Source: Microbacterium galbinum
GTDB taxonomy: Bacteria > Actinomycetota > Actinomycetes > Actinomycetales > Microbacteriaceae
DNA: 64,000 nucleotides
Direction of reading: 5' to 3'
Assembly (NCBI RefSeq): GCF_023091225.1
Contig: NZ_JAHWXM010000001.1
Location: forward strand, 1,736,001 to 1,800,000
Shown here: positions 15,145-24,286 of the stretch, piece after piece
Layout of the letters: the number at the start of each line of letters is the position of its first letter
How positions within the stretch are numbered: position 1 is the first letter of the stretch
Notes under the pieces: generated by a model
Told to the model about the DNA's origin: nothing
Database searches by the model: none
The model's input: only the letters and a program-made list of their open reading frames with translations
Translations under genes and position numbers: made by a program

Positions 15145-16659
15145 TCAGGCGCCGGCCAACTCCAGCACGCCGTCGACGCGGCGGGGCACATCGACCGCAC
15201 CGTCGCGCAGCTCGGCGGGGAGCACGTCGGCCGGGGCATCCTGCCAGGCGAGCGGGCGCAGGAACCGCCGCAGCGCCGTCACGCCCACCGAGGTGTGCTG
15301 CGTGTTGGTCGCGGGCCAGGGGCCGCCGTGGTTCATGGCCCACGACACCCGCACCCCCGTGGGGTATCCGTCGTAGACGATGCGGCCGACGAGGTCGCGC
15401 GCGGCGTCGGTGAGCTCGCCGCGCACCTCGGCCTCCTCGGGCTGCGAGTGGATCGTGGCGGTCAGCGAGTGCGGCACGGCTTGCAGGGCCGCCGTGATCT
15501 CGCCCGTCGAGGCGTACCGCACGAGCACCACGAGGGGGCCGAACGCCTCCTCGGCGACCGCCGGAGTGACATCCGTCGCCGCGATCTCGAGCACCGCGGG
15601 CGTCAGCGAGAAACCGTCGGCTCCGGCGTGCGGGGTAACGAGGCTGCGCGCCCCGCCCTCGGCGATCAGCCGCTCACGGATCTCGTCGAACGCCCCGTGG
15701 ATGCGCGAGTTCAGGAGGGTCTGCGCCGCGGAATCCTGCGCCCTCGTCACCACATCGGCGACGAGCGCGTCACCCTCGGCCCCGGCCGGCACGAAGGCGA
15801 TGCCGGGCTTCGTGCACAGCTGCCCGGCCGATCCCGTGACCGACCCGAACAGACCCTCGCCGAGGGCCGCGGTGCGCGCGGACGCCGCCCCCGGCGTGAT
15901 GACGAGCGGATTCAGGCTCGACAGCTCGCCGTAGAACGGGATGGGCGTCTCGCGCTCGTCGATGATCGCCTGCAGGATCTTGCCGGTCGACAGCGACCCC
16001 GTGAACCCGACGGCCGTGATGACCGGGTCGGCGACGAGAACGGCTCCCGCCTGCTGGCCGTAGACGATCCCGAACGTGCCCTCCGGCGCCCCGTACGCCG
16101 CGGCCGCGCGCACGAGCGACTCGAACGAGCGCTGCGAGGTCACCGGGTGCGAACTGTGCGCCTTGACGACGACCGGGTTGCCCGCGGCGAGCGCCGAGGC
16201 GGTGTCGCCGCCGATGACCGAGAACGCGAAGGGGAAGTTGCTGGCGCCGAAGACGGCGACGGGGCCGATCGGCACGAGCATCCGCCGCACATCCGGGCCC
16301 GGGCCGAGCGGTGTGTGGCCGGAGTGGTCGATGATCGCCTCGAGGTAGCCGCCCTCGTCGACGGCGTCGGCGAAGAGACGGAACTGGAAGGCGCTGCGCG
16401 AGAGCTCGCCGTTCAGGCGCGCCTCGGGCAGCCCGGTCTCGGCGAGAGCGGCGTCGACGAGCGCGGCGCGGTCGGCCTCGAGCCCGTCGGCGAGCGCGCG
16501 CAGGAGCCCGGCCCGCCAGGCGCGCGGACGCGAGCGCAGGTCGGCGAAGGCGGATGCCGCAGCGGCGGTGGTCGCAGCGACGACCGCGGCATCCGTCGCT
16601 TCGATGCCGGTGTCGGAGTGTGCGCCGGTGCGGGGATCGGTGGTCGTCAGGGTGGTCAT
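15145..16659 (-). CDS. Aldehyde dehydrogenase, alpha-ketoglutaric semialdehyde dehydrogenase type
   Basis: NAD(P)-dependent ALDH of 504 residues. The catalytic Cys is in GSAGQLCTKPGIAF, the general-base Glu in FYGELSSLNPL, and GFTGSLSTGKILQ matches the cofactor-binding turn. NPVVVKAHSSHP and the C-terminal SWAMNHGGPWPATN are typical of the KGSADH branch, which oxidises 2,5-dioxopentanoate to 2-oxoglutarate in Weimberg-type pentose and galactarate/glucarate pathways. ATG 16659 overlaps the stop of the FAH-family gene. It is last of the eight-gene minus operon, feeding the pathway's product into the TCA cycle. Confidence 0.88.
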   Translation of the reverse strand: MTTLTTTDPRTGAHSDTGIEATDAAVVAATTAAAASAFADLRSRPRAWRAGLLRALADGLEADRAALVDAALAETGLPEARLNGELSRSAFQFRLFADAVDEGGYLEAIIDHSGHTPLGPGPDVRRMLVPIGPVAVFGASNFPFAFSVIGGDTASALAAGNPVVVKAHSSHPVTSQRSFESLVRAAAAYGAPEGTFGIVYGQQAGAVLVADPVITAVGFTGSLSTGKILQAIIDERETPIPFYGELSSLNPLVITPGAASARTAALGEGLFGSVTGSAGQLCTKPGIAFVPAGAEGDALVADVVTRAQDSAAQTLLNSRIHGAFDEIRERLIAEGGARSLVTPHAGADGFSLTPAVLEIAATDVTPAVAEEAFGPLVVLVRYASTGEITAALQAVPHSLTATIHSQPEEAEVRGELTDAARDLVGRIVYDGYPTGVRVSWAMNHGGPWPATNTQHTSVGVTALRRFLRPLAWQDAPADVLPAELRDGAVDVPRRVDGVLELAGA

Positions 16660-17846
16660 GCGCTGGCCTTTCCGAGCAGTCCCCGCTGAGCGAGGCTGGT
16701 GATGAGCGCGCCGATGCCGACGCTCCAGGGGGCGAGATCCTCGCTGTGCTGCACCCGGTTGACGAGCGCGCCGAGGTACGGCGACGAGATGCGCACGACG
16801 TCGCCGAGGTGGTGGGTGAAGCCGTGGCCGGGCTCGTCGCGGTCGTCGGTGGGCGCGAACATCGTTCCCAAGTAGAGCACGAAGCCGTCGGGGTAGGCGT
16901 GGTGGTCGCCCGACGCCTGCCGCACGAGATCGGCGGGGTCGCGGCTGATCTGCGCCATGTGCGATTCGGCCCGCATACCGAAGCCGTCGTCGCCCTCGAC
17001 CGAGAGCGTGACCGATTCGGCGCGCACGTCGTCGAGCGAGAACCCTCCATCGAAGAGGCGGATGAACGGGCCGACGGATGCCGAGGCGTTGTTGTCCTTC
17101 GCGCGTCCGAGCAGCAGGGCCGAGCGCCCTTCGATGTCGCGCAGGTTGACGTCGTTGCCGAGCGTCGCCCCGACGATGTCGCCGCGCGAGGAGACGACGA
17201 GCACGACCTCGGGCTCGGGGTTGTTCCATCGGGATTCGGCGAGCACGCCGACGTCGGATCCACCGCCGACCGTGGCGAGCACGGGCGCCTTCGTGAAGAT
17301 CTCGGCGTCGGGGCCGATGCCGACCTCGAGGTATTGGCTCCACAGTCCCGCGGTGATGAGCACCTGCTTGAGGCGGGCGGCCTCGGGCGATCCGGGCACG
17401 AGGTCGCGCACGTCACCGTCCAGCGCGTCGAGGATCGTGGCGCGGATGCCGTCGGCGGACTCGGCCTCGCCGCGCGCCTTCTCCTCGATGATGCGCTCGA
17501 GCATCGATACGGGGAAGGTCACGCCCGAGGCCTTGACGACCTGCAGGTCGATCGGCGAGAGCAGCCACGGGTGGGCATCGTCGCGGGTGTCGGGCGCGGT
17601 GTTCGCCCAGACGTCGGCGAACGCACCGAGTGACGGCCCGTCGGCGGCACGCGCGGCGGCTGCCGGGTCGGCGCTCTCGGTGAGCGCGGTCATCGTCGGG
17701 AAGGTGGCTGACAGGTCACGCAGGATGCCGTCGCGCAGCACCACCACGCTCGGGCCTGCCGGCGTCTGCACACGCCCGACGAGCAGGGCGTCGCTCGCAT
17801 CGGCGGGAAGGATGCCGGCGGCGTCTCCGGTCCAGGTGTCGCTCAT
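16656..17846 (-). CDS. FAH-family enzyme, probable 2-keto-3-deoxy sugar acid dehydratase (XylX-like)
   Basis: Fumarylacetoacetate-hydrolase superfamily protein of 396 residues. Metal ligands are suggested by the Glu residues of NNPEPEVVLVVSS and Asp of GATLGNDVNLRD, followed by KDNNASASVGPFI. Its length fits the long XylX-type group (2-keto-3-deoxy-pentonate dehydratases) better than the ~285-residue diketo-acid hydrolases. Next to a KGSADH-type dehydrogenase this gives the last two steps of a Weimberg-type route. The alternative is a 2,4-diketo-3-deoxy-acid hydrolase as in L-fucose or L-rhamnose catabolism. Both readings are inference. Confidence 0.78.
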   Translation of the reverse strand: MSDTWTGDAAGILPADASDALLVGRVQTPAGPSVVVLRDGILRDLSATFPTMTALTESADPAAAARAADGPSLGAFADVWANTAPDTRDDAHPWLLSPIDLQVVKASGVTFPVSMLERIIEEKARGEAESADGIRATILDALDGDVRDLVPGSPEAARLKQVLITAGLWSQYLEVGIGPDAEIFTKAPVLATVGGGSDVGVLAESRWNNPEPEVVLVVSSRGDIVGATLGNDVNLRDIEGRSALLLGRAKDNNASASVGPFIRLFDGGFSLDDVRAESVTLSVEGDDGFGMRAESHMAQISRDPADLVRQASGDHHAYPDGFVLYLGTMFAPTDDRDEPGHGFTHHLGDVVRISSPYLGALVNRVQHSEDLAPWSVGIGALITSLAQRGLLGKASA

Positions 17847-17903
17847 GTCTCTCCTCGGGAGGTCGGTCGGGAGCTCGGTCGATATCGGCGGGATCGCCGG
17901 GCG

Positions 17904-18692
17904 TCAGCGCCGGTGGAAGACGCCGGGGCGCTTCTCGGCGAAGGCGGCGCGCCCCTCGGCGGCATCCTCGGTGGCGAAGGTGATGCCCTGCATCTCGCGC
18001 TCGTAGGCGATGGCCTGGTCCTGGGGCAGGTTGAACGCGGCGCGCAGATTGGCCTTCGCGGTCTCGGCCGCGATCGGAGGACGCGCGGCGATCGTCGCAG
18101 CGAGCTCCTGCGCCCGGGCGAGCAGATCATCGGCGGGCACGACCTCGCTGACGAGACCCCAGGCGAGGGCGCGTTGCGCGTCGATCGGGTCGCCGCTGAG
18201 CAGCATGAGGGCGGCGTTGCTCGCCCCGATGGAGTTAGCCAGCAGCACCGACATCCCTCCCCCGCCGATCCAGCCGAGCTTGATCTCGGGGGCGGCGAAG
18301 CTCGCCGTCTCGGCGGCGATGCGGATGTCGCACGTCAGCGACGCCTCGAGCCCTCCCCCGAACGCGTACCCGTTGATCGCGGCGATCACGGGCTTGCGCA
18401 GGTCGCGCAGTGCGTCGCAGTAGTCACGGCGGTTGCGGAACTCCCACGGCGTCTCGTACCGGTCGAGGGTCGAGATGTCACTGCCGGCGCTGAACGCGCG
18501 ACCCGTGCCGGTGTAGACCACGGCCCGCACCTCGGGGTCGTCGTTGAGGCGGCGCACGATGCCCACGAGCTCGTCGCTCATGGCCTGGGTGACGGCGTTG
18601 AGCTTGGCGGGGCGGTTCAGGCGCACGGTCGCGACGTGCCCCTCTCGTGTGACGACGATCAACGGCTCGTCGGTGATGGCCGAGTCGGTCAT
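17904..18692 (-). CDS. Enoyl-CoA hydratase/isomerase (crotonase family)
   Basis: Crotonase-fold protein of 262 residues. The oxyanion-hole and catalytic blocks are intact: AFSAGSDIS, GYAFGGGLEASLTCDIRIA (first catalytic Glu) and PEIKLGWIGGGG (second Glu). ATG 18692 overlaps the stop of the solute-binding-like gene. It is encoded together with a CaiB-type CoA-transferase, as are CaiD and CaiB in carnitine metabolism, so a CoA thioester intermediate is expected in the pathway. The substrate is unknown, and a CoA-dependent branch inside a sugar-acid operon is unusual. Confidence 0.87.
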   Translation of the reverse strand: MTDSAITDEPLIVVTREGHVATVRLNRPAKLNAVTQAMSDELVGIVRRLNDDPEVRAVVYTGTGRAFSAGSDISTLDRYETPWEFRNRRDYCDALRDLRKPVIAAINGYAFGGGLEASLTCDIRIAAETASFAAPEIKLGWIGGGGMSVLLANSIGASNAALMLLSGDPIDAQRALAWGLVSEVVPADDLLARAQELAATIAARPPIAAETAKANLRAAFNLPQDQAIAYEREMQGITFATEDAAEGRAAFAEKRPGVFHRR

Positions 18693-19825
18693 GCGGTCTC
18701 CTTCTGCAGGCGGTCGTCGGCGGTCGCGGCATCGGGAGAAAGAGCGGCGAACCGCGCTTCGATCTCGTCGAGCACGTCGCCGGCATGTCGGCGCCCGGCG
18801 ACGGCATCGCGCACGAGAGCGGATGCCGCGGACTGGAACGGGATGTACCCGGCGATCCGGGGTCGCACCCACGACGCCTCGATGCTCGAGAGGGTGCGCG
18901 AGTAGAAGCCGTACGCGGCCTCGTCGACCGCGGCATCCGTCCACGCCGCGCGCAGGCCGGGCTGACCGTCGTGCGCGGGGATGAACCCGCGCTGCGCGTC
19001 GTCGCTGAGCAGGTGCTCCAGGTGCGCGAGCAGGGCGGGCGAGGGCGCGGAGCGACGGGTGACCGCGATGCCGGTGCCGCCGATCGTTGATCCGAGGCGT
19101 CCCGCGTGCGCCGGTGCGCGGTCGAAGGCGACGACCGGCGAGCTGTAGTTCACGTAGCCGTAGACGAGCGGGATGTACCCGATGTCGCCGCGGTCGCGCA
19201 TCCGGTCGAGCAGACCGATCGGGTTGAGCAGTTCGGTGCCCGCGGGGGCGTGCACCGAGAGGCGGGCGAGCAGATCGAGCGCCCGCCGCGCGACGGCGCG
19301 GTCGAACAGTCCCTCTCCGCGTCCCGGGTCGTCGCCGAGCGACACCGCGATCGAGCAGAGCGACAGGAACGCGTGGGGGCCGGCCAGGCTCGTCGCGACG
19401 AGCCCGCGCTCGGCGAGAGCGAGAGCGTCGTCCCAGGTCTCGGGCGCCTCGGCGACGAGATCGCGGCGGCGCACCGACACCTGCGTCGCGGCATCCAGCG
19501 GCAGAGCCCACAGCCGCCCGTCGAGCGTGTACGAGGCGATGCTCGGCCCCACCGCGGCATCCGCCCATGCCGCGATCCGTGCGGTGTCGAACAGCTCGTC
19601 GAGAGGACGGATGCCGCCGCTCACGAGCGCGTCGCCGAGGTGCGGATGATCGAGCACGAGCAGGTCGTAGCGGCGGGCGAGCTCGTCGATCGGCGCGGAC
19701 TCGAACCCCTCGAGCGACTGCACCTCCCAGCGCAGGGTGTCGCCGTCGCCGAGGTCGCCGGCCGCTGCCTCCAGAGCGTGACGGCCGCGCGGGTGATCCC
19801 AGGTCAGGCCGACGTAGTCGGTCAC
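18689..19825 (-). CDS. Solute-binding-protein-like protein without signal peptide
   Basis: Protein of 378 residues whose sequence resembles family 1 extracellular binding proteins of ABC transporters (RYDLLVLDHPHLGDAL, DGRLWALPLDAATQVSVRRRD, TWDDALALAERG, GGTGIAVTRRSAPSPALLAHLEHLLSDDAQRGFIP). It begins MTDYVGLTWDHPRGRHALEA with no hydrophobic leader or lipobox, so it should stay in the cytosol. It overlaps the CoA-transferase upstream and the crotonase downstream by 4 nt each, so it is co-translated with two CoA enzymes rather than with permeases. It may bind a pathway intermediate, or be a redesigned enzyme. Function unknown. Confidence 0.7.
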   Translation of the reverse strand: MTDYVGLTWDHPRGRHALEAAAGDLGDGDTLRWEVQSLEGFESAPIDELARRYDLLVLDHPHLGDALVSGGIRPLDELFDTARIAAWADAAVGPSIASYTLDGRLWALPLDAATQVSVRRRDLVAEAPETWDDALALAERGLVATSLAGPHAFLSLCSIAVSLGDDPGRGEGLFDRAVARRALDLLARLSVHAPAGTELLNPIGLLDRMRDRGDIGYIPLVYGYVNYSSPVVAFDRAPAHAGRLGSTIGGTGIAVTRRSAPSPALLAHLEHLLSDDAQRGFIPAHDGQPGLRAAWTDAAVDEAAYGFYSRTLSSIEASWVRPRIAGYIPFQSAASALVRDAVAGRRHAGDVLDEIEARFAALSPDAATADDRLQKETA

Positions 19826-21066
19826 GACGGCACCGCACTCGAACCCACGGGCACCGGCACGGCGGTCTGCGCCACCGCCCCGGCATCGAGCAGCTCCTGC
19901 GTGCGCTCGGGCGAGACGCCCAGCTCGGCGAGGATCTCGGCCGTGTGCTCACCGGTCAGCGGGGCGCCGCGGTCGATGCGGGCGGGCGTCTTCGCGAACC
20001 GGTACGGGAACCCGGGTGTCTTGATGCGCCCCTCGGTGGGGTGGTCGTACTCGACGAACGTGCCGTTGTGGATGATCTGCGGGTCGGCCACGAGGTCTTC
20101 GTAACCGTAGACCGGACCCACCCACATGCCGGCGGGCAGCAGCGTGTCGAGCCAGTGCTGCGTGGAACGCTCACGCAGGTGACGGGCCACCGTCGCATAC
20201 AGCTCGTCGCGGTGCGTCCAGCCGTGCACCTCGGGGTCGAGACCCGCGAACGAGGGCTCGTCGAGCACCTCGCCGAGCTTCTCGAGGTCGGCGAACCCGA
20301 GCGCGAGGTAGCCGTCGCTCGTCGCGAAGACGCCGTAGGGGGCGCGGATGTAGACGTGCGCGTTCGGCTCGCTGCCGCGCTTCTGCGGCACCCCGCCGAC
20401 CGTGTAGACGCTCAGCTCCTGCATCTGCAGGGTGGTGAGCGCGTCGAGCATGTTGACGGTCACGAGCTGCCCCTCACCGGTGCGCTCGCGGTGCAGCAGC
20501 GCCGCGAGCACGGCTTCGAACGCGGTCGATGCGGTGACGGCGTCCGCCAGGTACTGACCCGCCGGAGTCGGCGGCTCGCCCGCACGCCCGGCCGACAGCA
20601 TCGCGCCGCTCATGGCCTGCAGGATGAGGTCCTGGCCCGGACGGTCCTTGTAGGGCCCGTCCTCGCCGTAGCCCGACATCGAGACGTACACGAGCGAGGG
20701 GTTGATCGCCGCCAGACTCTCGTAGTCGAGGCCGAGACGCGCGGCGACCCCCGGGCGGTAGTTCTGCAGGAACACGTCGGCCCCGGCGATGAGGTCGCGC
20801 ACGACCTCGCGCCCGGCATCCGACTTCAGGTCGACGGCCAGCGAACGCTTGTTGCGGTTGAGGGAGAGGAACGAGACGTTGATCTCGTTGCCCTGCGCGC
20901 CACCGGCCGAGGCGAAGCGCTGCCATTCGCCGGCGGTCGGCTCGACCTTGATGACGTCGGCGCCCAGGTCGCCGAGGCGCTGCGCGGCGAAGGGCCCGGC
21001 CATCGCGATCGAGCAGTCGATGACGCGGTATCCGTCGAGGATTCCGCGGGTGGGGGTGTCGGACAT
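19822..21066 (-). CDS. CaiB/BaiF family (class III) CoA-transferase
   Basis: Class III CoA-transferase of 414 residues. Family blocks: DCSIAMAGPFAAQRLGDLGA at the N-terminus with VIKVEP, SLNRNKRSLAVDLK, FLQNYRPGVAARLGLDYE, and RPGQDLILQAMSG where the Asp is the expected acyl-enzyme nucleophile. The C-terminal HTAEILAELG is typical. It moves CoA between carboxylic acids (formyl-CoA, carnitine, succinyl-CoA type reactions). The TGA overlaps the next start by 4 nt; a 30-bp gap separates it from the Gfo-type oxidoreductase. The donor/acceptor pair is not deducible. Confidence 0.88.
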   Translation of the reverse strand: MSDTPTRGILDGYRVIDCSIAMAGPFAAQRLGDLGADVIKVEPTAGEWQRFASAGGAQGNEINVSFLSLNRNKRSLAVDLKSDAGREVVRDLIAGADVFLQNYRPGVAARLGLDYESLAAINPSLVYVSMSGYGEDGPYKDRPGQDLILQAMSGAMLSAGRAGEPPTPAGQYLADAVTASTAFEAVLAALLHRERTGEGQLVTVNMLDALTTLQMQELSVYTVGGVPQKRGSEPNAHVYIRAPYGVFATSDGYLALGFADLEKLGEVLDEPSFAGLDPEVHGWTHRDELYATVARHLRERSTQHWLDTLLPAGMWVGPVYGYEDLVADPQIIHNGTFVEYDHPTEGRIKTPGFPYRFAKTPARIDRGAPLTGEHTAEILAELGVSPERTQELLDAGAVAQTAVPVPVGSSAVPS

Positions 21067-21096
21067 GTCGTTCCTCTGGTTGTCAGACGGGCGTGA

Positions 21097-22149
21097 TCAG
21101 ACGGCCGTGTCGGCGCCGCCGGCGGCCGACGAGCGCAGGAGCGCATCGATCAGCTCGACCGAGCGGGCGGCGACGGTCACGTCGGAGTTGTTCTCGCGGC
21201 TCGCACCGGTGATCAGCTCGATGAAGCGGGCCGGCGGCACGAGGCATTCGTACTCGCCCTCCCCCTCGGGGATCACGACCTCCTCGCGGCGGCCGTCGTA
21301 GCGGCTGAGGGTCACGCGCTCGCGCTCGACGTCGATCATGAGCACGCCCTCGGTGCCGAACAGGCGGATGTCGACCTGGTACTTGTCGCCGTCGGCGAGC
21401 GTCGCGGCCCCCGATAGCGACCCCAGCGCCCCGCCCTCGAAGCGGATCACTCCCGCGTCGAACAGGTCGACCGGCGCCCCGGCGGTGATCGCACGACCGG
21501 CGACGGATGCCGCGCGCAGCCCCGTGAGCCAGAACAGCAGCGCCGAGGAGTGGGTGATCTGGCCGTGCGCATACCCGCCGCCGTGCTCGGGGCTCGACCA
21601 CGTGGTCGGGTCGGGAGCGGTGTCGGAGTTCCAGCGCTCGAGCATGTGCGTCGGGTCGGTGCCGAACAGTCCGCGCGTGGGGGACGCCATATGGCACAGG
21701 GCGTACTGGATCTCGCCGACCGCCCCGGCATCGAGCATCCGCTTGGCCGCCACCGTGAACGGCTTGTAGTTCCAGCCGTAGGGCACGAGGAAGACGGTGC
21801 CGGCGCGCCCGGCGCGGGCGGCGAGATCCCACGCCTCGTCGGCGTGCAGGGTCATCGGCTTCTCGCACAGCACGTGCAGTCCACGGTCGAGCGCTTGTGC
21901 GGCGAGCGGGTGGTGCAGATCGTGCGGGGTGGAGATCACGACCGCGTCGATGTCGGCATCCAGCAGTTCCGTCGCGTCCTCCGTCGCGAACCCGAAGCCG
22001 AACTTCTCGCGCACGGCTTCGAGCCCGTCGCCCTTGCCGCAGACGCCCACGAGCTCGACGTCGTCGCGCGCCGCGAACAGCGGGAAGTGATTGCTCGTCG
22101 CCCACCAGCCGGCACCGATCGCGCCGAGGCGCACCGTCGCGGCGGTCAT
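21097..22149 (-). CDS. Gfo/Idh/MocA-family oxidoreductase
   Basis: NAD(P)-dependent sugar oxidoreductase of 350 residues with the Rossmann motif GAIGAGWWATSNHFP, acceptor loop, and the family signature CEKPMTLHADEAW containing the catalytic Lys of EKP. The C-terminal domain includes HGQITHSSALLFWLTG with the conserved His. ATG 22149 overlaps the stop of the MBL-fold gene (ATGA). Enzymes of this family act on free sugars, inositols or sugar acids, so it may interconvert the sugar taken up by the neighbouring ABC importer. Confidence 0.88.
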   Translation of the reverse strand: MTAATVRLGAIGAGWWATSNHFPLFAARDDVELVGVCGKGDGLEAVREKFGFGFATEDATELLDADIDAVVISTPHDLHHPLAAQALDRGLHVLCEKPMTLHADEAWDLAARAGRAGTVFLVPYGWNYKPFTVAAKRMLDAGAVGEIQYALCHMASPTRGLFGTDPTHMLERWNSDTAPDPTTWSSPEHGGGYAHGQITHSSALLFWLTGLRAASVAGRAITAGAPVDLFDAGVIRFEGGALGSLSGAATLADGDKYQVDIRLFGTEGVLMIDVERERVTLSRYDGRREEVVIPEGEGEYECLVPPARFIELITGASRENNSDVTVAARSVELIDALLRSSAAGGADTAV

Positions 22150-23105
22150 ACGACCCACCGCCAGGTGCGGATGCCGTCGCGATCACCCTCGGCGACACGG
22201 CCCTGCTGCGCGAGGCGCTCGAGATTGCCGGTCATCGGGAAGATCAGATACTCGGCCGCAGCTGCGGGCCACGGCCCCAGATCGGCTGCCGCGCGCCAGA
22301 TGAGTTCGAGCGAGGTGAGCTCCTCCCCGCCGGCGAGAACCTGTTCGATCACCCGGTCGACGCGCTCGACGTACGCGAGCGAGTCGTCGAGGAACCCGGC
22401 CACCGCCGCGCCCTCGTACACCGGGTAGTGGGCCGTGAGCAGCAGCTCGGCGTCGAGGGCGCGCAACCGACGGATGCTGTCGACGTACCGGGCCGTGTCG
22501 CGATAGGTGGGCGGGAACGCGGCCCGACCGTCGGCCGTCGGCACCGTCTCGCCGAGCACGGCATCCGAGATGAGGAGGGTGCCGTTCGCGGCATCCCACA
22601 GTGCCAGGTGCCCCGGGGAGTGCCCCGGCACCGCGAGCACCTCGATCGTGCGGTCGCCGAGATCGAACGTCTCGCCGCCGTCGAGGGCTCGCGCCACCGG
22701 CACGAGACCGGTCGAACGCCGCACCTCGGCGGTCGTCTCGGGCGGGTCGTCGAAGCCGTCGCGGACGGCGAACTCGCCGTAGCGCCCGGCGATGAGCGCC
22801 TCGACGTCCTCGGTCATGGCGACATCGGCGCGCCCGGCCAGGAACTCGGCATGCGGAGCGGCCGCGGCGAGCGCCGCGTTGCCGCCCGTGTGGTCGAAGT
22901 CGCAGTGCGAGCTGACCACCCAGCGCAGGTCGGCGAGATCGAACCCGATCTCCTCCAGCGTCGGCAGCAGGGTGCCGGGCACGGAGTCGGCGACACCGGT
23001 GTCGAACAGCAGGGCGCCCTCAGGGCCGGTGAGCAGGTACATCGCGATGAAGCGCTCGCCGAGCGGCGCCTGGATGCGGTGGATGCCGTGACGCACCTGC
23101 ATCAT
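22146..23105 (-). CDS. MBL-fold metallohydrolase with HxDxDH centre (possible lactonase)
   Basis: Metallo-beta-lactamase-fold protein of 319 residues. The first metal motif is SHCDFDHTGG, so the second His of HxHxDH is replaced by Asp. Further ligands are in VPGHSPGHLALW and LLISDAVLGE, and LTAHYPVYEG is near the C-terminus. ATG 23105 overlaps the dehydratase stop, and its own stop overlaps the oxidoreductase start. Members hydrolyse thioesters or lactones; in this pathway a sugar lactonase step is needed and no classic lactonase is present, so that role is plausible but unproved. A CoA-thioester hydrolase is the main alternative. Confidence 0.85.
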   Translation of the reverse strand: MMQVRHGIHRIQAPLGERFIAMYLLTGPEGALLFDTGVADSVPGTLLPTLEEIGFDLADLRWVVSSHCDFDHTGGNAALAAAAPHAEFLAGRADVAMTEDVEALIAGRYGEFAVRDGFDDPPETTAEVRRSTGLVPVARALDGGETFDLGDRTIEVLAVPGHSPGHLALWDAANGTLLISDAVLGETVPTADGRAAFPPTYRDTARYVDSIRRLRALDAELLLTAHYPVYEGAAVAGFLDDSLAYVERVDRVIEQVLAGGEELTSLELIWRAAADLGPWPAAAAEYLIFPMTGNLERLAQQGRVAEGDRDGIRTWRWVV

Positions 23106-24256
23106 TCGCTCCAGGTGCCGTGGTCGATCAGGCGGAGTCCGGCGCGCTTCGAGCGCACATGGGGCCCGGCCGGCTCCTGCCAGGTGGCCTCGCTGCGGGC
23201 CTTGAGGATGAGCGCCTCGTCGACCTCGATGCCGACGCCCGGACGGTCCCCGAGCACGACGCCGCCGTCGGCGAACTCCTGATCGAGCACGAGACCGAAC
23301 GGCGCCCCGAGATCCTGCACCTCGGCCGACAGGTGATTCGGCACGGCCGCCGCGGCCGCCGTCACGGTGTGGTTCGCGGTGAGCCCGACGGGGCTGACGG
23401 GCAGATCGCGGGCGTGCGCGGCGATCGCCACGCGCAGGAAGTGCGTGACGCCCCACACCGCCCCCGCCTGCACGATGTCGGCACCGCCGGCGTCGAGAAG
23501 GGGACGGTACTGCTCGAGCCCGGTGAGGTTCTCGCCGGTGGCGACGGAGGCCTTGATCGCCGCGCTCAGGCGCGCATGCCCCGCGGCATCCCACCGCCGC
23601 AGCGGCTCCTCGACCCAGGTGAGGTCGATGCGCTCCTCGAGCGCGCTGACGTGCCGGACGGCCTGCTTGAGGTTCCACGACTCGTTGGCGTCGAGCATGA
23701 GCGCAGGCGCCGCGCCGCCGGCCTGGAGCACGTCGGTGAGGATGCCGAAGCGGCGCAGATCCGCCTCGACGTTTCGCCCGCCCTTGAGCTTGGCGGCGGT
23801 GTAGCCGCGCTCGCCGAAGCGGCGGTAGAGGGCGGCGAGCTGCTCGTCGTCGAGTGCGGCGTCGAGGCCCGAGGCGTAGCCGGGCACGAAGCGGTCGCCC
23901 GCTCCGAGCAGACGCCACAGCGGCTCACCCGCGAGCTTGGCCTTGATGTCCCACAGCGCGGTGTCGAAGGCGCCGATGCCACCGAAGGTCGCGCCCCCGT
24001 GCGACGACTTGAACACCCGCGCGAGCATGGCGTCGTAGAGGGTGGTGACGGCGCGGGGGTCCTGCCCCTCGAGGGCGGGGAACAGGCGCTCGAGGTCGGC
24101 GTGCGACCCCATGCCGACACCCTCGATGCCCTCGTCGGTCTCGAGGATCACGAGCGGCACGTCGGTGACGCCGGATGCGATGAACCCGTTGACGTCGCCG
24201 ACGGGGCGCCCCCAGTCGTGGACGGTGCGCAGCGTGCGGTAGCCGGTGATCTTCAT
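23102..24256 (-). CDS. Enolase-superfamily (MR/MLE) sugar acid dehydratase
   Basis: Mandelate racemase/muconate lactonizing enzyme family member of 384 residues. The KxK pair is K156/K158 (AAKLKGG). Metal ligands are expected at D189 (LDANESW), E216 or E217 (VEEPL) and E242 (GENLTG), and the general acid/base at H296 (TANHTV). The Asp that usually pairs with this His in the sixth strand (PD motif) is absent: the sequence reads IVQAGAVWG. ATG 24256 follows AAGGGCGAC. It is the first gene of the minus operon, reading away from the GntR-type regulator with dyad B between them. It probably dehydrates an aldonate to a 2-keto-3-deoxy acid. Confidence 0.86.
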   Translation of the reverse strand: MKITGYRTLRTVHDWGRPVGDVNGFIASGVTDVPLVILETDEGIEGVGMGSHADLERLFPALEGQDPRAVTTLYDAMLARVFKSSHGGATFGGIGAFDTALWDIKAKLAGEPLWRLLGAGDRFVPGYASGLDAALDDEQLAALYRRFGERGYTAAKLKGGRNVEADLRRFGILTDVLQAGGAAPALMLDANESWNLKQAVRHVSALEERIDLTWVEEPLRRWDAAGHARLSAAIKASVATGENLTGLEQYRPLLDAGGADIVQAGAVWGVTHFLRVAIAAHARDLPVSPVGLTANHTVTAAAAAVPNHLSAEVQDLGAPFGLVLDQEFADGGVVLGDRPGVGIEVDEALILKARSEATWQEPAGPHVRSKRAGLRLIDHGTWSE

Positions 24257-24286
24257 GTCGCCCTTGAGTGTGAGAGATCGAATGTG

